Below are positions 44,755-57,500 of a stretch of 64,000 nucleotides of DNA, in pieces. How positions within the stretch are numbered: the first letter of the stretch is position 1; each line of letters begins with the position of its first letter. Source of the stretch: Syncephalis plumigaleata. Its lineage: Eukaryota; Zoopagomycota; Zoopagomycetes; Zoopagales; Piptocephalidaceae. The stretch spans positions 1,116,001-1,180,000 of the forward strand of contig JAIXMF010000004.1 in assembly GCA_025201365.1 (NCBI GenBank), in the 5' to 3' direction. The notes below the pieces were generated by a model. The model made no database searches, was not told the origin of the DNA, and saw only the letters and a list, made by a program, of their open reading frames with translations. Both the position numbers and the translations under genes were made by a program.

Positions 44755-47161
44755 ATGGACGACATGCCAACGACATTAAGCTCTAGTTCAGACGAGGAGT
44801 TACCAGAAACTAGCTTTTTATTGAGTAGTCAGTATGATTCTAAGAAACAACACGAAGAGATGACAGACAGGTATGTAAATAGAGTCTATTATTTGTTTAT
44901 ACTGATTACGAGCAATAGACGTGTTAATGCTAGTAGCAACTATAAGAATGAAACTATCAAAGCACAACAACAACAAGAAACAGCAGCAGCTACTGGTCTA
45001 TCGATGCTAGAAGCAACCACCGAATTAAATAATGAGAGCCTAAGCAATGGTAATGTAGATATCCACGTTGATTAATGTATTTCCTAGTTGCTTTAGCTAA
45101 CATTCATTATGATAGTCTAACACATCATCAAACACATTGCATGAAACAAATACAGAATGTCTAGATGAGCCGTGTAGTGATGATTTGATCGAAGCCAATG
45201 AGACAATGAAAATGATGATATCTGTGACTTAATGAATCGATCTTTACTCATTACAAATGAATTGGTAAGTGATTATAATGAATAGGGTTAATTTAGTTAA
45301 TGCTATCTTAGAATAATGATTACGTTGATCATTTACAGTATACACCTATCAAATCTACTAGGAGTAGTTTTATTATTCATACAACCGAGAAATCTAATCT
45401 GTTTGATGAATCTGATACAAGTATCATACTTACACGTCGTCAAAGACAGGCAACTACTAAGGAAAGTGATATACATCGACGTAGAAATATCATATATGAT
45501 AGTGATGAAGATGAAGATGACTTGGAAGATTGTAACAACAGCGATAACAAGAGACATAGCGGCAATACATCAATCACAGTAAATCCTGCAATTAATGATG
45601 ATATATTACCACCGGATATATCTCAAATTACCAACTTTTATACACCTCAAAAAGACATGGAACACAGTAAAGAAGGGCAGCATTCACCGGTAATGGAAAA
45701 CACGCCCGCAACAACACGTATTCATTCTACGGGAAATACACCATTCTTCACTCCTATTTCTACGCTAATTGATCATGACACGACATCTCATCGCTATCAT
45801 ACACCATTACCAACAAAGACTGATACGAATAGTGTGAATCTACGTAAGTCGTCGTATTCATTGTAATGTGAATCATTTATTTACGTGTAATTTAGTGGTC
45901 GATCAACTCGACAAAACAATTATCCTATCAGATGATGAGTCCGAGATAGAAAGGTAATGTGATCATTCTATGACAATTATAAAGGACGCTATCCACTAAT
46001 GATATCATTCTAGTGTGCCACAAAAGATAGTACCCACCACTAAGCGTGACGGTCGTGTTTATAAATGTTGTACCGCAGGATATTGCCAGCCATTACCACC
46101 ACGTATTACGCAGAAATGGGTACTCCACAATATATCGAAACCGAGAGAGCACGATATCTCATGGCTAGCGCTCAGCGTGATTTGACACCATTACAATTTC
46201 GACGTCGTCGTGAGAAACTAGCCGCTGAATTCTATAGAATATTCAATCAAACGATATTCGACCAGTTATTACCGGAAGATATGCCGATTGTATGGTGTAA
46301 TAAAGGAAGAACTACTGGTGGCTTGTGTGATTTAGGCATGTAAGTAACTATTAGATGGATACGCGTATATACGAAGACAAACGCTCATGATTGACACCGA
46401 TAGAGAGAAAGACGATGCAGGCAATGTAAAGGCCAAGCCAGTTATTCGTCTTATTGAAAAAGTACTCGATAATGCGGGTGAGTGGTGTTTAGAGGAATAG
46501 ATTCTACTACTACTACTACTACTATTATGATGCATACATCCATTAATTAATGATTATATGTGCTAGATCGATTGGCCGAAGTACTTGTTCATGAAATGAC
46601 GCATGCTGCCACATTCATTATTAATCGCACTTGTAAAGCACGTCATGGACCAATATTCCGTACATGGTAAACAAATAGCTGGCTGCTTCTGTTCTTTCTT
46701 CGCATTCTAATCATACATCGTAACATGCATACATATACATATAGGTGCAAGCGTATCAATATAATATATCCAAGTTTAAAGACAGCGAATAGACACAACT
46801 TTAAAATAATTACAAGTACCAATGGCAATGTACCAATGATGCGTGTGGTTTAATGTAAGTGACATGTCATTTGATATTACTGACTAACTCATACTATGGC
46901 TTTATCATTCAATAGTGTAGGTCGACATTCCAAATCGTTGGATATAACGCGACTAATATGCGGTAAATGTCACAGGTAAGTATGACTAGTATAGATGATA
47001 ATCAGGATTAATGAGATTGTCTAGTCGATTTGTGCAGATTCAACCTGTGCCAAAACAATAAAAATACTAGTAATAGCAAGTCAATAAATTGTTGTGTTTC
47101 TTTGTATACAAACAAACATATATGTATAAGCCACTCATTAAAGAGAGAGAGAGAGAAATAA
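44755..47161 (+). CDS. GCNA/SprT-like metalloprotease with acidic disordered N-terminus
   Basis: DNA-protein crosslink protease family. Clear exons: 44755-44870, ~44919-45264 (internal boundaries unresolved), 45339-45843, 45896-45953, 46014-46339, 46404-46477, 46567-46666, 46745-46854, 46916-46975 and 47038-47161. The N-terminal ~350 residues are acidic, Ser/Asp-rich, with a SIM-like run (DKTIILSDDESEIE). The SprT domain follows: FYRIFNQTIFDQLLPEDMPI, IVWCNKGRTTGG, catalytic LVHEMTHAATFIIN (HExxH), ARHGPIFRTWCKRIN, then a zinc ribbon with QCTNDACG and GRHSKSLD..LICGKCHR. The frame steps by one base within exon 46014-46339 (near 46110) and again within 46745-46854 (near 46800), with family motifs on both sides; assembly indels or decay are the options. 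The 3' end lies 13 bp from the CFT1 stop. Confidence 0.75.
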
Positions 47162-47174
47162 CAATTTTTATTAA

Positions 47175-50100
47175 TTAAAATATAGTATCTGGCCAGGATA
47201 CCTCGTCAGATAGATCGCTCATAAGTTGACTATCCGTGGTGCGTGCTTGTTTCGCCATTTCTCGTCTTCTCGTTAGTGGTAGGAGTGCGTACATGGCAAT
47301 AAGATCGCCATCCAATATGGATCGTACAGGATTATACGCCATACGATGTTTGGCCGACAATGTTCTATTGCGTAATCATGTCCGTGTAACACGGCATTCT
47401 AATGGTCAGTTATGTGCCACACTAACTCGTATATAGCCATTTCATCTTACCGATATGCTTTGGGATTAAGTCCCGCCAAATGTTGTAGTCCGTGTATTAA
47501 TCGTGCACTTAGCAGCTGCATACGTTTATACGGTTTATCAGACACGGGTTTCAATACACCTATGGCTCCGTTCTCGAGTCCTATTCAATTTGAGAAATGT
47601 AAGTGATAGTGAAGCAGTAGAAGAAGAGAGCTAATGCCTTTAAATGATCACTCACCACATAAGCAAAGTGTTCTTAACACCTTATTGTTCTGATCGGCTA
47701 ACGGTAAACGGAACATTGAACGTACCGGTGCTCCCAGTACAATATCACCACGACGGATAAGACGTTGTCCATTGAACGATTGCACATCTAGAAGATAGCG
47801 TAGGCCAGTGTATAATTAGTTCAATCAGTTCTACCCATCCTCCTTTGTTCATTCATTTGCATCACTTACTATAGGGAGAATACGAGTACAAATGCATACT
47901 GCCATCCTCGTCGGCTACGGCAAAATAGACGGTGGATCCATCGACGATAAATTCATTACACGTAACTGATAATGACGCCATATCCTTGCCTAATAGTATG
48001 ACTCGCGGTGGTTCCTCCTATAACCATGGATTACGATTAATAGTCAATTCTATAGCATCAAGTAGTATGGATGCACGTTTCCTACCTGAAAGCCAACGAA
48101 CCATACACCCTTACACAGATCGCCTAGAAGCATAAGATGTTTCATGCAAGCAATACTCGTCAGATAGATTTGTGTGTCCAGGAAGCCAATGCCATTTAAC
48201 CGTTCGGTATCCTCGAAATCTTGCAATACCATCTAAGCATCAAGATTGCCATTGAGATATGAGTCAATAAATGAATGTCATCATCATCATCTAGCCATTA
48301 TAGCAACTTCTTCTTACTTGACGTCCCACAGATGTTAATAGAAATCCTCTAATACCATCTACTACAGTAACTGCACCGTTCACATCCTCCTTGCATCGTA
48401 GCTTTAACTTGTGATTCTTTTGAGGTCGATCCGGTTCTGGCACCACTTCCATAACATCAAATATATAGACCTAGTCAAAAACATCAATTAGATTAGTATC
48501 ATTTGAAGTATGGTAAGATGTCCATCTACATGATGGATATTAAGCACGTACCCGTCCCTTAGTGGATATATCCTCACCCCAGATATATCCGGTACCCACG
48601 ACGATAAATTCACCCATTCCGCTTACAGTTTGATTCGTGGTTAGCGTGGCACACTTCATGCATAATATACGTTCATTCTCTTCGAATTCAAATCTTAGTC
48701 AATAGTTAGATACAAGTTTTCTTTCTTTCTTTCTATAATAGAGCACATCACTATTGCTTAATTGTGTTACCTATCAATTTGTTCCCATGTCACCGGTGTA
48801 AATAGTTCCAATGCATACGCTCCAACTAGCGGTTGAATATCTATACTCGTTGATTAGTATTCATGCATATACATAATAGTAGGCTAATAGTTACGGGGAG
48901 GATTATCCGGATCAATTGGCTCGTCTTTCAATTGGAATGCCGTAGATGTTGATGTGGCCACCGCCATCATTTCCGTAGATGGATGAGGCGAGATATGATG
49001 TATCGTACGATGTAGGGGCACTTTACGTAATGGCCATGGCAGATCATACACCCATCCATCGGGTAATTGAGAGATATGTAGGGTCTATTATGAGTGATTA
49101 GTAAATGATATAATAAGTATATCATTGCTTACTTGTTGAGAATAATAGAGGAAACCTAACTACAATGAATATTATGGAATGGCGTAAAACTATCCACTGA
49201 TGATGACTGTGCTGGATGTATGTTCAAACATTGATGTGGTGTATAAATAATCCATGCTGGATGTTGTTCATCTACGAGGAATACACCCGATAATCCATTA
49301 ATATTACGGAACGGAACGAGTTTTTGTATTCGTGGTTTGTCACGATCATTTTCATTATGATGAGTAATGGTCAATGATTCGAGTGGTACGGGTAGATTAA
49401 TAGACTCATTTGTTGAATTAGTAGTAGTGGTGGTAGTATTGCTTGTTTCTGTAGGTGTATCTTAAATCTTGATTCAATTGGAATACGATAGAATCGAATG
49501 GCTAGTCGATTTCGTGTTGTATCTGTAGGATTATGGAAATCCACCGGGAATGGACGATAAGCAAGTATTTCTCCACACTTATTAATTGCCTAATGATTAC
49601 CATGATGATCATTGTTATACTATTAATAATTCACTTATATTGTATTCTACTCATAACTTACCATAAGATGCATACTCTGTTGATCAGCATCGAAATGAAC
49701 AGCAAGTAGTTCTTGTAATTGAGATGAAGCATCTGGCCATGTACTAGATGCTACTTCATTAGGTTCTAGTAATGAATCGACCAGTGTAGATGGTGCTAGA
49801 TCAAATCGTGATATTGTCATTACTGACTCCATAGATGGTAGTGATAATATCTAATTCATAATCAGTTAAGTAATTCATTAGTACTTATAGTATTACGATA
49901 ACTTACCTCTAAACTACCATCTTCCAAGTAGAGTAAACACCAGTAAGTTTTTTGAATTGACACTAGCATCGTATCCATGTTTGTTTGTGTTGTACTCGTA
50001 TAATCATCAGTTACATGAGTCTTATCCATATTATTGGACTCAACAGTTCGATTCTCAGTGGATGTATCCATTGCTGTATTCGTATTAGTATTGCCGTATA

Positions 50101-53100
50101 ATTCCATATCTATATCGTCCATATCTGGCTTGTTCGTATTGGATATTGCATGATCATGATTACTGCCATGATTATTAGTAGTATTGTTGAGGTCAGCATT
50201 AACATTTGATACGGCATTAGTATTGGACATTGCCTCTACAGATGCATCGGTCTTTCCTTTCCCCATCGATGTTGTTACTTGATGCCATTGTTTCCACTGT
50301 CCAGTTGTATCGATGCATAAGCAGCCACAGATTACACGACGATCCTAGATGTACATGTAGTAATTGTTTAATAAGGAATACACTCATATTAGATGACTAT
50401 CCAGTGTCATTTACCTTGATTAGACTAAGTGGTTGGCATAGTTTAAGATCAGAGGTCGTCACATCAGCTTGCAGTATAGAGAATCGACCCATATTGGTGA
50501 CGAGTAGGATGTAGGGATCTGCGATCTGTGCCGATACAATCTTGGATGGTGAGCTTTCATCACTAAATGGTACGAGTTGCACCAGTTTCGCCTCTATCAT
50601 GTCGATGTATAATCATTATTACTATTAAGTTGTATATACGATATCCGCGTAGCTTACCCGAATTGAGTAGACGAACAGCCATGGAATCTACTTGCACCAT
50701 ATGTGTATCTTGTAAAATACTAGCAGCTGTTACGGTAGCACGCGATGTATTGAAATCGCCCGTTTCCATTTCTTGTAGTTCATTACCTGTTTCTAGGACC
50801 TAATAGTAATAATACCAAATTAATCTAACTGGATAAACCTCTAACCTATTGCTATCATTTAAACAATTACCATAGTTGAAGTGTCGCGCGATATTAATAA
50901 GAATCGATCGTATGCTTCCTTCATTAAGTGAGAGGACTTTTCCCGTTGACAACGAAGTGTCCACATGGATCGACAACCAGGCAACTCAAACTCGCTAATA
51001 TCCGATGGCCTTATCGTTTTCTGTAATTTATTATTAGTATATATATATATGTGTATTACTCATGGTTCAATGATATCTCACACTTACACGTAGAATAGAT
51101 ATATTGCCGTTTTTACCATAGCCGGTCGACATGACAATATCTAAACGGCGATCATCTCGTTTCTCCTCCATATCCTCCATATTGGTCACAGATCGAATGG
51201 CGGTCATTCCGGTAACGGCACCAATGACTGGCAAATTATCACATACTCGGAAATCATATAATTTGGCAAGTGATGACATGGACTCTGATCCATCCGTGTT
51301 ATCGTCATTAGGATTGGCAAGTGAAGATGAAGGAGTATACGTATCGGATGTGCCTATTGCATTCGTTGATTCCCCATATAAATCTAATGAATTGATAATC
51401 GCTTATTAATAATACTAGATAATACTAGATAGTAGAGGTAATATTTACACACCCATATCTAAATCCATATACTGTCGTGTCTGTCGTGTAGTTGACTAAT
51501 AACATGAGAGTATTCATCAGTTTATATCAAGTCTATTGTCATTATCATGGTTATTGTTATTATTATTTACAACATCGCTTACTATACGCTGCTCTTTATT
51601 TTCCTTGGCCTCCGAATAATGGATTAATAAAGCATCGGCCATTCTCGATCCCAAAAATAGGTATTTATCTCCTATACGACAACCGCAAGAGGATAACACG
51701 GATGCGCCCACTTTACCCACTCGAATATCGGTTATGGATCGACCATCCTGAACTAGTTCCGCTAGATAGAGTTCACCATTCGATAATGCTAGTAATGCTC
51801 GTAATGGCGAGAGGAATGCCACAATACGTGCCCCATCCAATCCTATGTTTAATTTGGCAGCGGTAACTGCGTTCAAATGAGGGAATGCCGTGACTTCGGT
51901 AGTGTACTCATTAATTGCCACGCCCACACCAGGTGTGCCTTGATCAACGTAGATAATACTAGAGTTTGCCAAAATAAGCGATCCACCTAGAGGAGCGGGC
52001 ACCGAGACAATACTATGCGCGTCATATGGCAGATGATCTCGTCGATAAATGACCGGGAATTGACGATTAATTAGATCGACAGATACGACTATCATTTCAC
52101 AAGTATCCTTCTTGTTAGTTAGTCGACTAAGCATTAGTAAAATAATAGCAGATAATAGTAATGTAAGAGGTCAGTCTGTCGTTGTTATTATTAACCATCT
52201 AAATCACCACACTTACCCGGCCCATGTCTCTGCCGACTCATAGAGTATAGAAAGGGTGGGTTCATAAAAGTTATTCAGAAAGTTCAACGATAATAGATTC
52301 TTAACATCCGGTATAATATCTACTAATGGTACTACCCAGCTAGCTGAATATGGCCATTTACTATTACTAGTACTGCCACTAATTAATAAATAATAATGAT
52401 GATGATGATTATTGTAAATGATTAATTACCTAGATCCTCCTTCATTTGCGTCAATCTCATGTCTAAATGGCAATATAGCTAGATGCGTCCCGTAGATGGG
52501 CATGACAGCACAACGATGATTTGGCTCCACGAATATTTGTAGCTGTAATGGATTATCCAGAAATTCGCGTCGATACGCGTCATTTTCATAATGATGAATG
52601 GATACGGTGATAAGAGTGTGTGTTTGAGGACACCATTCTAGAAGGGACATCTACATATATACATATAGAGTGAGAGAGAGTATGGTTATTACTAGAGTTA
52701 TTATAATATGCGATGCATTCACTAGTCATACAAACCTTAGCGTCCTTGAAGCCTAGCAATAGACTATCACGACCAAGTCGTGCGGAATTCGCCGTACGTA
52801 TCGCGGCCACTGAGGCTATCGTGCCGTGTAATCTACGCTCGTGCATTAATACAAGTCGAGCGGTTTTACGCGTATTTTTAGGCAGTAATCTCATATAAGA
52901 ACCGTTCTGTTATAAACAAAGTATCATAACCAAAAAAGCACGATCATACTAGTTAGTTAGCATTATTCGAGTGTAGCATAGAACATAGATTGAATTACCG
53001 ATGCTTCATCAATATCGTTCATGTTACGCGTTCGAACATTGTTGCTATTGTCGTTGTCGTTGTCGTCGCCACTTCCCTTCTCCTCGTCAATCTCTAACTC

Positions 53101-53247
53101 ATCTTTCTCTTGTAAGCTGTATATTTGAAGTAGAGAATCACGGCAAAGTACAAGGTTAGGCAACGGATCTTGCGGCAAAGTCAGTACAGCAGTAATCGCG
53201 TGTTCTACTGCTGTAGGCGGAACAAGCTCCTTCCATAGAGTGTACAT
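47175..53247 (-). CDS. CFT1: Cleavage and polyadenylation specificity factor subunit 1 (Cft1/CPSF160)
   Basis: A gene of about 6 kb with roughly 15-18 exons on the minus strand. Precisely read: exon 1 52999-53247 (MYTLWKELVPPTAVEHAI), exon 2 52736-52906 (NGSYMRLLPKNTRKTARLVL), exon 3 52430-52650 (LEWCPQTHTLITVSIHHYEN, RCAVMPIYGTHLAILPFRHE). Further coding blocks are obvious at ~51560-52134 (GGSLILANSSIIYVDQGTPG, DKYLFLGSRMADALLIHY) and at intervals down to the last exon, which ends HRMAYNPVRSILDGDLIAMY and a short tail. These match CPSF160 from N- to C-terminus, including the CPSF_A beta-propeller end. The protein is a nuclear scaffold of the pre-mRNA 3'-end processing complex. Simple-repeat-rich and Asn-rich inserts occur around 50.0-50.3 kb. 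Confidence 0.9.
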
Positions 53248-54428
53248 AGTCTACAGGGAGGCAACAGCTACGGAAACAAGCTACAAAGAAAAGACAAGTG
53301 AGGACGAATATTTTACGCAAAATGATTGTTGTTATTATTATTGCATCAAAAAAACATGCATCTTATTGAATTCTAACGCCACCCATCAAATACGAACGTT
53401 TCCTGCGTTACACCATACACGTCCATATTTCGATTTCGATTACTTTACGCAGTTTAAGGCTTTAACTACAAGTATATTTCAATGAAGCTGATTAGCAATT
53501 AACAACTATATTCAAAATATGATTAACATAAGAAACTATTGTTTATTGCATGAGCAACTGTTACTAATGATATCGATAATGGTGATCAAGACACAATTCA
53601 ATTAGTTATTGTCTAGATTGCTTGTGGCTACATCCCCACCTCATGTCAATCATAGAGGATAGATGTTTGCTAGTGTAGGCACAAAACTAGTATGGACATT
53701 ATTGTGCATAAAAGTAAAGAGTGAAATATAAACAGAATTGACTAGTAAGAGTATGGTTCCAGTTAAGCGATAGGAAATGAAGAGCAAACAGACAATTTAC
53801 TGCAAATCCGATTATACAAATAGCAAACACATCAAATGACAATCCAGTATTTCTTTTCTTGAATGGTCTCACACATCCACATACATGTATCTAGAAATAA
53901 CAGAATAGCAATGACTATCATCATGCTCACTTATTGCGTGTACAGCACAATAGTAATGACATTGATGTGTAAACATAATGGTCATTTATTACACCTCAAC
54001 ATAGGAAGACATGTCATCAGGATGATATTCCATTGATTCTAAGCAAATGTGACAATGCAATCATACGATAGTTGACGTGAACAGCCTATGTCAATATTGC
54101 TTCACTTTCTCTATTTGGATTGCGTTCGACAATTGACATAACAGGTTGTCGCGTATTCCCACATCTAATTGGTATTAATATACTCCATCTATCATCTACC
54201 GTTTATAGATTAACAGTTCAACTATATTAATACCTGATATCGTTTCATGGGCATCAATCAAAAATAGATTTGTACTATCTATCACTGGATAAATCTATTG
54301 TCCGACACTTGTATGGCAATGGTACGAATACAGGCTGATTGCTGTTCGTTAGAGGGAATACAACATCCATGATGGTACTGTTATCGTGTATTGTCCGATA
54401 CTCCATCACTATCATCTTGGATATAAAT
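53248..54428. other. Intergenic upstream of micro-exon gene 1
   Basis: About 1.2 kb between CFT1 and the first micro-exon gene. A+T-rich, with no ORF showing a recognisable motif and no tRNA-like structure noticed. Confidence 0.45.
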
Positions 54429-54564
54429 CGAGCCCTTTTGACACACTCGACTTGTCATCTTCATACTCACTCTTCTACTCTACTCTACTTTCTTCTACTC
54501 TCTCTCTACTTTCTACTCTCATTCTAGTTAGCTGAGCTATCGATTCCACTAGGCCAACATCAAC
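54422..54564 (+). promoter_or_regulatory. TATA box and pyrimidine-rich leader of micro-exon gene 1
   Basis: TATAAA at 54422-54427 lies 138 nt before the ATG. It is followed by CTCGACTTGTC and a CTTCTACTCTACTCT-type pyrimidine-rich leader, ending CCACTAGGCCAACATCAAC just before the ATG. The paralogue has the same layout at 60177-60316, so TATA, leader and ATG form a duplicated block. Confidence 0.7.
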
Positions 54565-57500
54565 ATGAAGTTCTCTGCCGTTATCGCTATTGTCGTCGCC
54601 GTTGTCGCTCTCACCAGTCTGGTCGCCGTCGAAGCTAGTCCCGCCTTGGTCCGTCGTGGTATGTCTGGCCGTGACCCTATCAATTGATGTACTAATCGTA
54701 GCCTATTGTTTCATTGTCTACCGATGGTTACCGATAGAACGTAAGTTCATGTATATTAAATGATTGTATTGACATGTTAATCACATCATTATGTTTATTT
54801 TGCCTATTGGTTTATCAGATCCACTTCGTAAGTTAGTTTATAAACCATAACAAGCATCATGCTGATCACATTATAATGCTTATTCTGCGTGTTAATTTGT
54901 TAGTTAAAGGCAGTAAGCTATTTTATTGGCCATAACAAGTACTATGCTAATCATAGTGTAAATCGAAATCATGTGCGAATGCATTTACAAGGCAAAGTGA
55001 GTGATCATTTTGATCGTAGTGTACGAGTACTAATCACAATTAATCACACGATTCGTATACTTGTCTATCATAGTGTGTAAGTTACCATTCTGATGGCAAT
55101 AAATGACGTACTAATTACGCTATGGCACACGATCCACGTATGTTCCCGCACGATAGGACGTAAGCTACCGTTTTGATTGTAACGTATGAGGTGCTAATGA
55201 TAGTATGCTGTATGTTCCTGTATGATAGGGAGTAAGTTGCAATCTAATTGTAATGAAAGAGATATTAATAATAATGTGGCACATGATCCATATATGTTTT
55301 TGTATGATAGCATGTAAGTTATCATTCTGATTGTAATGAAAGGATGCTAATTATGATATGGCACATGATTCACGTATGCTTGTACACGATAGGTCGTAAG
55401 TAATCATTCTGACTGTAATGAATGCATGTGCTAATAATATGTCACGCAATCCATACGTATGTCCCAATATAACAGTGTGTAAGTTGCCATTTCATTTACA
55501 AACTATGGTGTACTAATTATGATGTGGTATACGATTCATGTGTATTTGTCTATAACAGTGCGTAGGTTACCATTATGATCGTAATGAATAGATGTACTAA
55601 CAATGATATCACACATGATCCACATATGTTCCCGTATGATAGAAAGTAAGTGATCATTATGACCGTAATACCTGATGTACTAATTACAAATGGCACACGA
55701 TTAACATATGTTCATGTACGATAGCAAGTAAGTCATCATATGATTGTAATGGATGAATGAGTACTAATGGCAATATGACATATGATTCCCGTGTGTTTAT
55801 GTATTGTAGGACGTAAGTGATCATTCTGAATGCAATGAATGATGTATTAACTATGATACGGCACACAATCCACGTGTATTCCTGTATGATAGTGGGTAGG
55901 TTATCATTCTGTCTGTAATGAATGGCGTACTAACTACGATCTGGCACATGATTTCCTTATGTTTCTGTACCATAGGCCGTAAGTTACTATCCCGGTGACG
56001 CTGTACGAGGCACTAACTAAGCTATGACATACGATCTGTACATGTTACTGTATGATAGGGCGTAAGTTAATAGTTTTAACTGCAATACATGAGGTGCTAA
56101 CAACGATATGGCACACAATCTATACGCTCCTGTACGATAGGCCGTAAGTCATTATTCTGACTGAAATGAATGATTACTAACTACAGTATGGTTCTTGATT
56201 CGCATATGTTTGTGTGTGCTAGGTTGTAAGTTAGCATTCGGATTGTAATGAATGAGATACTAACCGTCTTATAACACATCACCTATACGTGCTTGTGCGT
56301 AACAGTGTGTAAGTTACCATCGTGACTGTAATGAACATGAGTACTAATCACCTTTGCCAAATGATCCATATACGTTCCTGTATAATAGCTTGTAAGTTAT
56401 TATTTGGGCAGTAACCGATGAGGTACTAATTGTAATGTAACACACGATTCATATACGCTCTTGTATACCAGCCTGTAAGTTATCATTTTGACTACAATGA
56501 ATGAATGTACTAACCACAACTTACCTTACAATCCACGTATCTCCCTGTATGATAGGATGTAAGTTATCACTCTGACCGTAATAAATGAGGTACTAACTAC
56601 GCTATGGCACACTATCCATATACGCTCTTGTGTACCAGCCTGTAAGTTACAATTCTGACCGCAATGTATCGATGTACTAATAATAATAATATGTCATACG
56701 ATAGGATGTAAGTTACTGTTTGGATTGTAACGAATGATGCATTAATATTAATCTGGCATACGATTCACATATGCACCCGTATGATAGGAAGTAAGTTGGT
56801 ATTCTGGCTGCAACATATGAGATTCTAATCATGCTATGGCACACGATCCATATGCTTCTGCATGGTAGAAAGTAAGTTAATATTGCTGATTACAATGTAT
56901 GAATGTACTAACTATACTATGGCACACGATCCATACACATTCCTGTATGATAGGACGTAAGTTTTTACCTGATCGTAATTTATGACGTACTAATCACGGT
57001 ATGGCACATGATCCACATATGCCTCTCTATACCAGCCTGTAAGTTGTTATTTTGACCGTAACGCATGATTTTACTAATCACATATGGCACACGATCCCAT
57101 ATGTTTTTATCTAACAGATGGTAAGTGAATATTCCGATTGCAATTAGTGATATACTAATCACGCTATGGCATATGGTACACGTATATTCTCGTACGATAG
57201 ATCGTAAGTTCCCATTCCGATGACGCTGTATGGGGCACTAACTACGATACGACTGGCGATTTGCGTATGCTTGCACTCCATAGGAGGTGAGCTATTAGTC
57301 TGATGGTAATATGCGCTGTATTAATTGCAATCTGACCCGTGATTCACGCGTGTTTACGTATAACAGGCTGTAAGTTACCTTTCCAATCCTCATCTACAAT
57401 GTACTAATCGTCCTATGGCATATGATTCTGATATACGTGTGTATGATAGAGAGTAAGTCGTCATTCTATCTGAAATGTATGAATGCACTAATCGCAGTAT

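Noticed and set aside
45339-45843. Other-frame ORFs on both strands across the acidic exon of the SprT-like gene
   Set aside because: The frame used is the one that splices in phase on the downstream side and is acidic like the family's disordered N-terminus.
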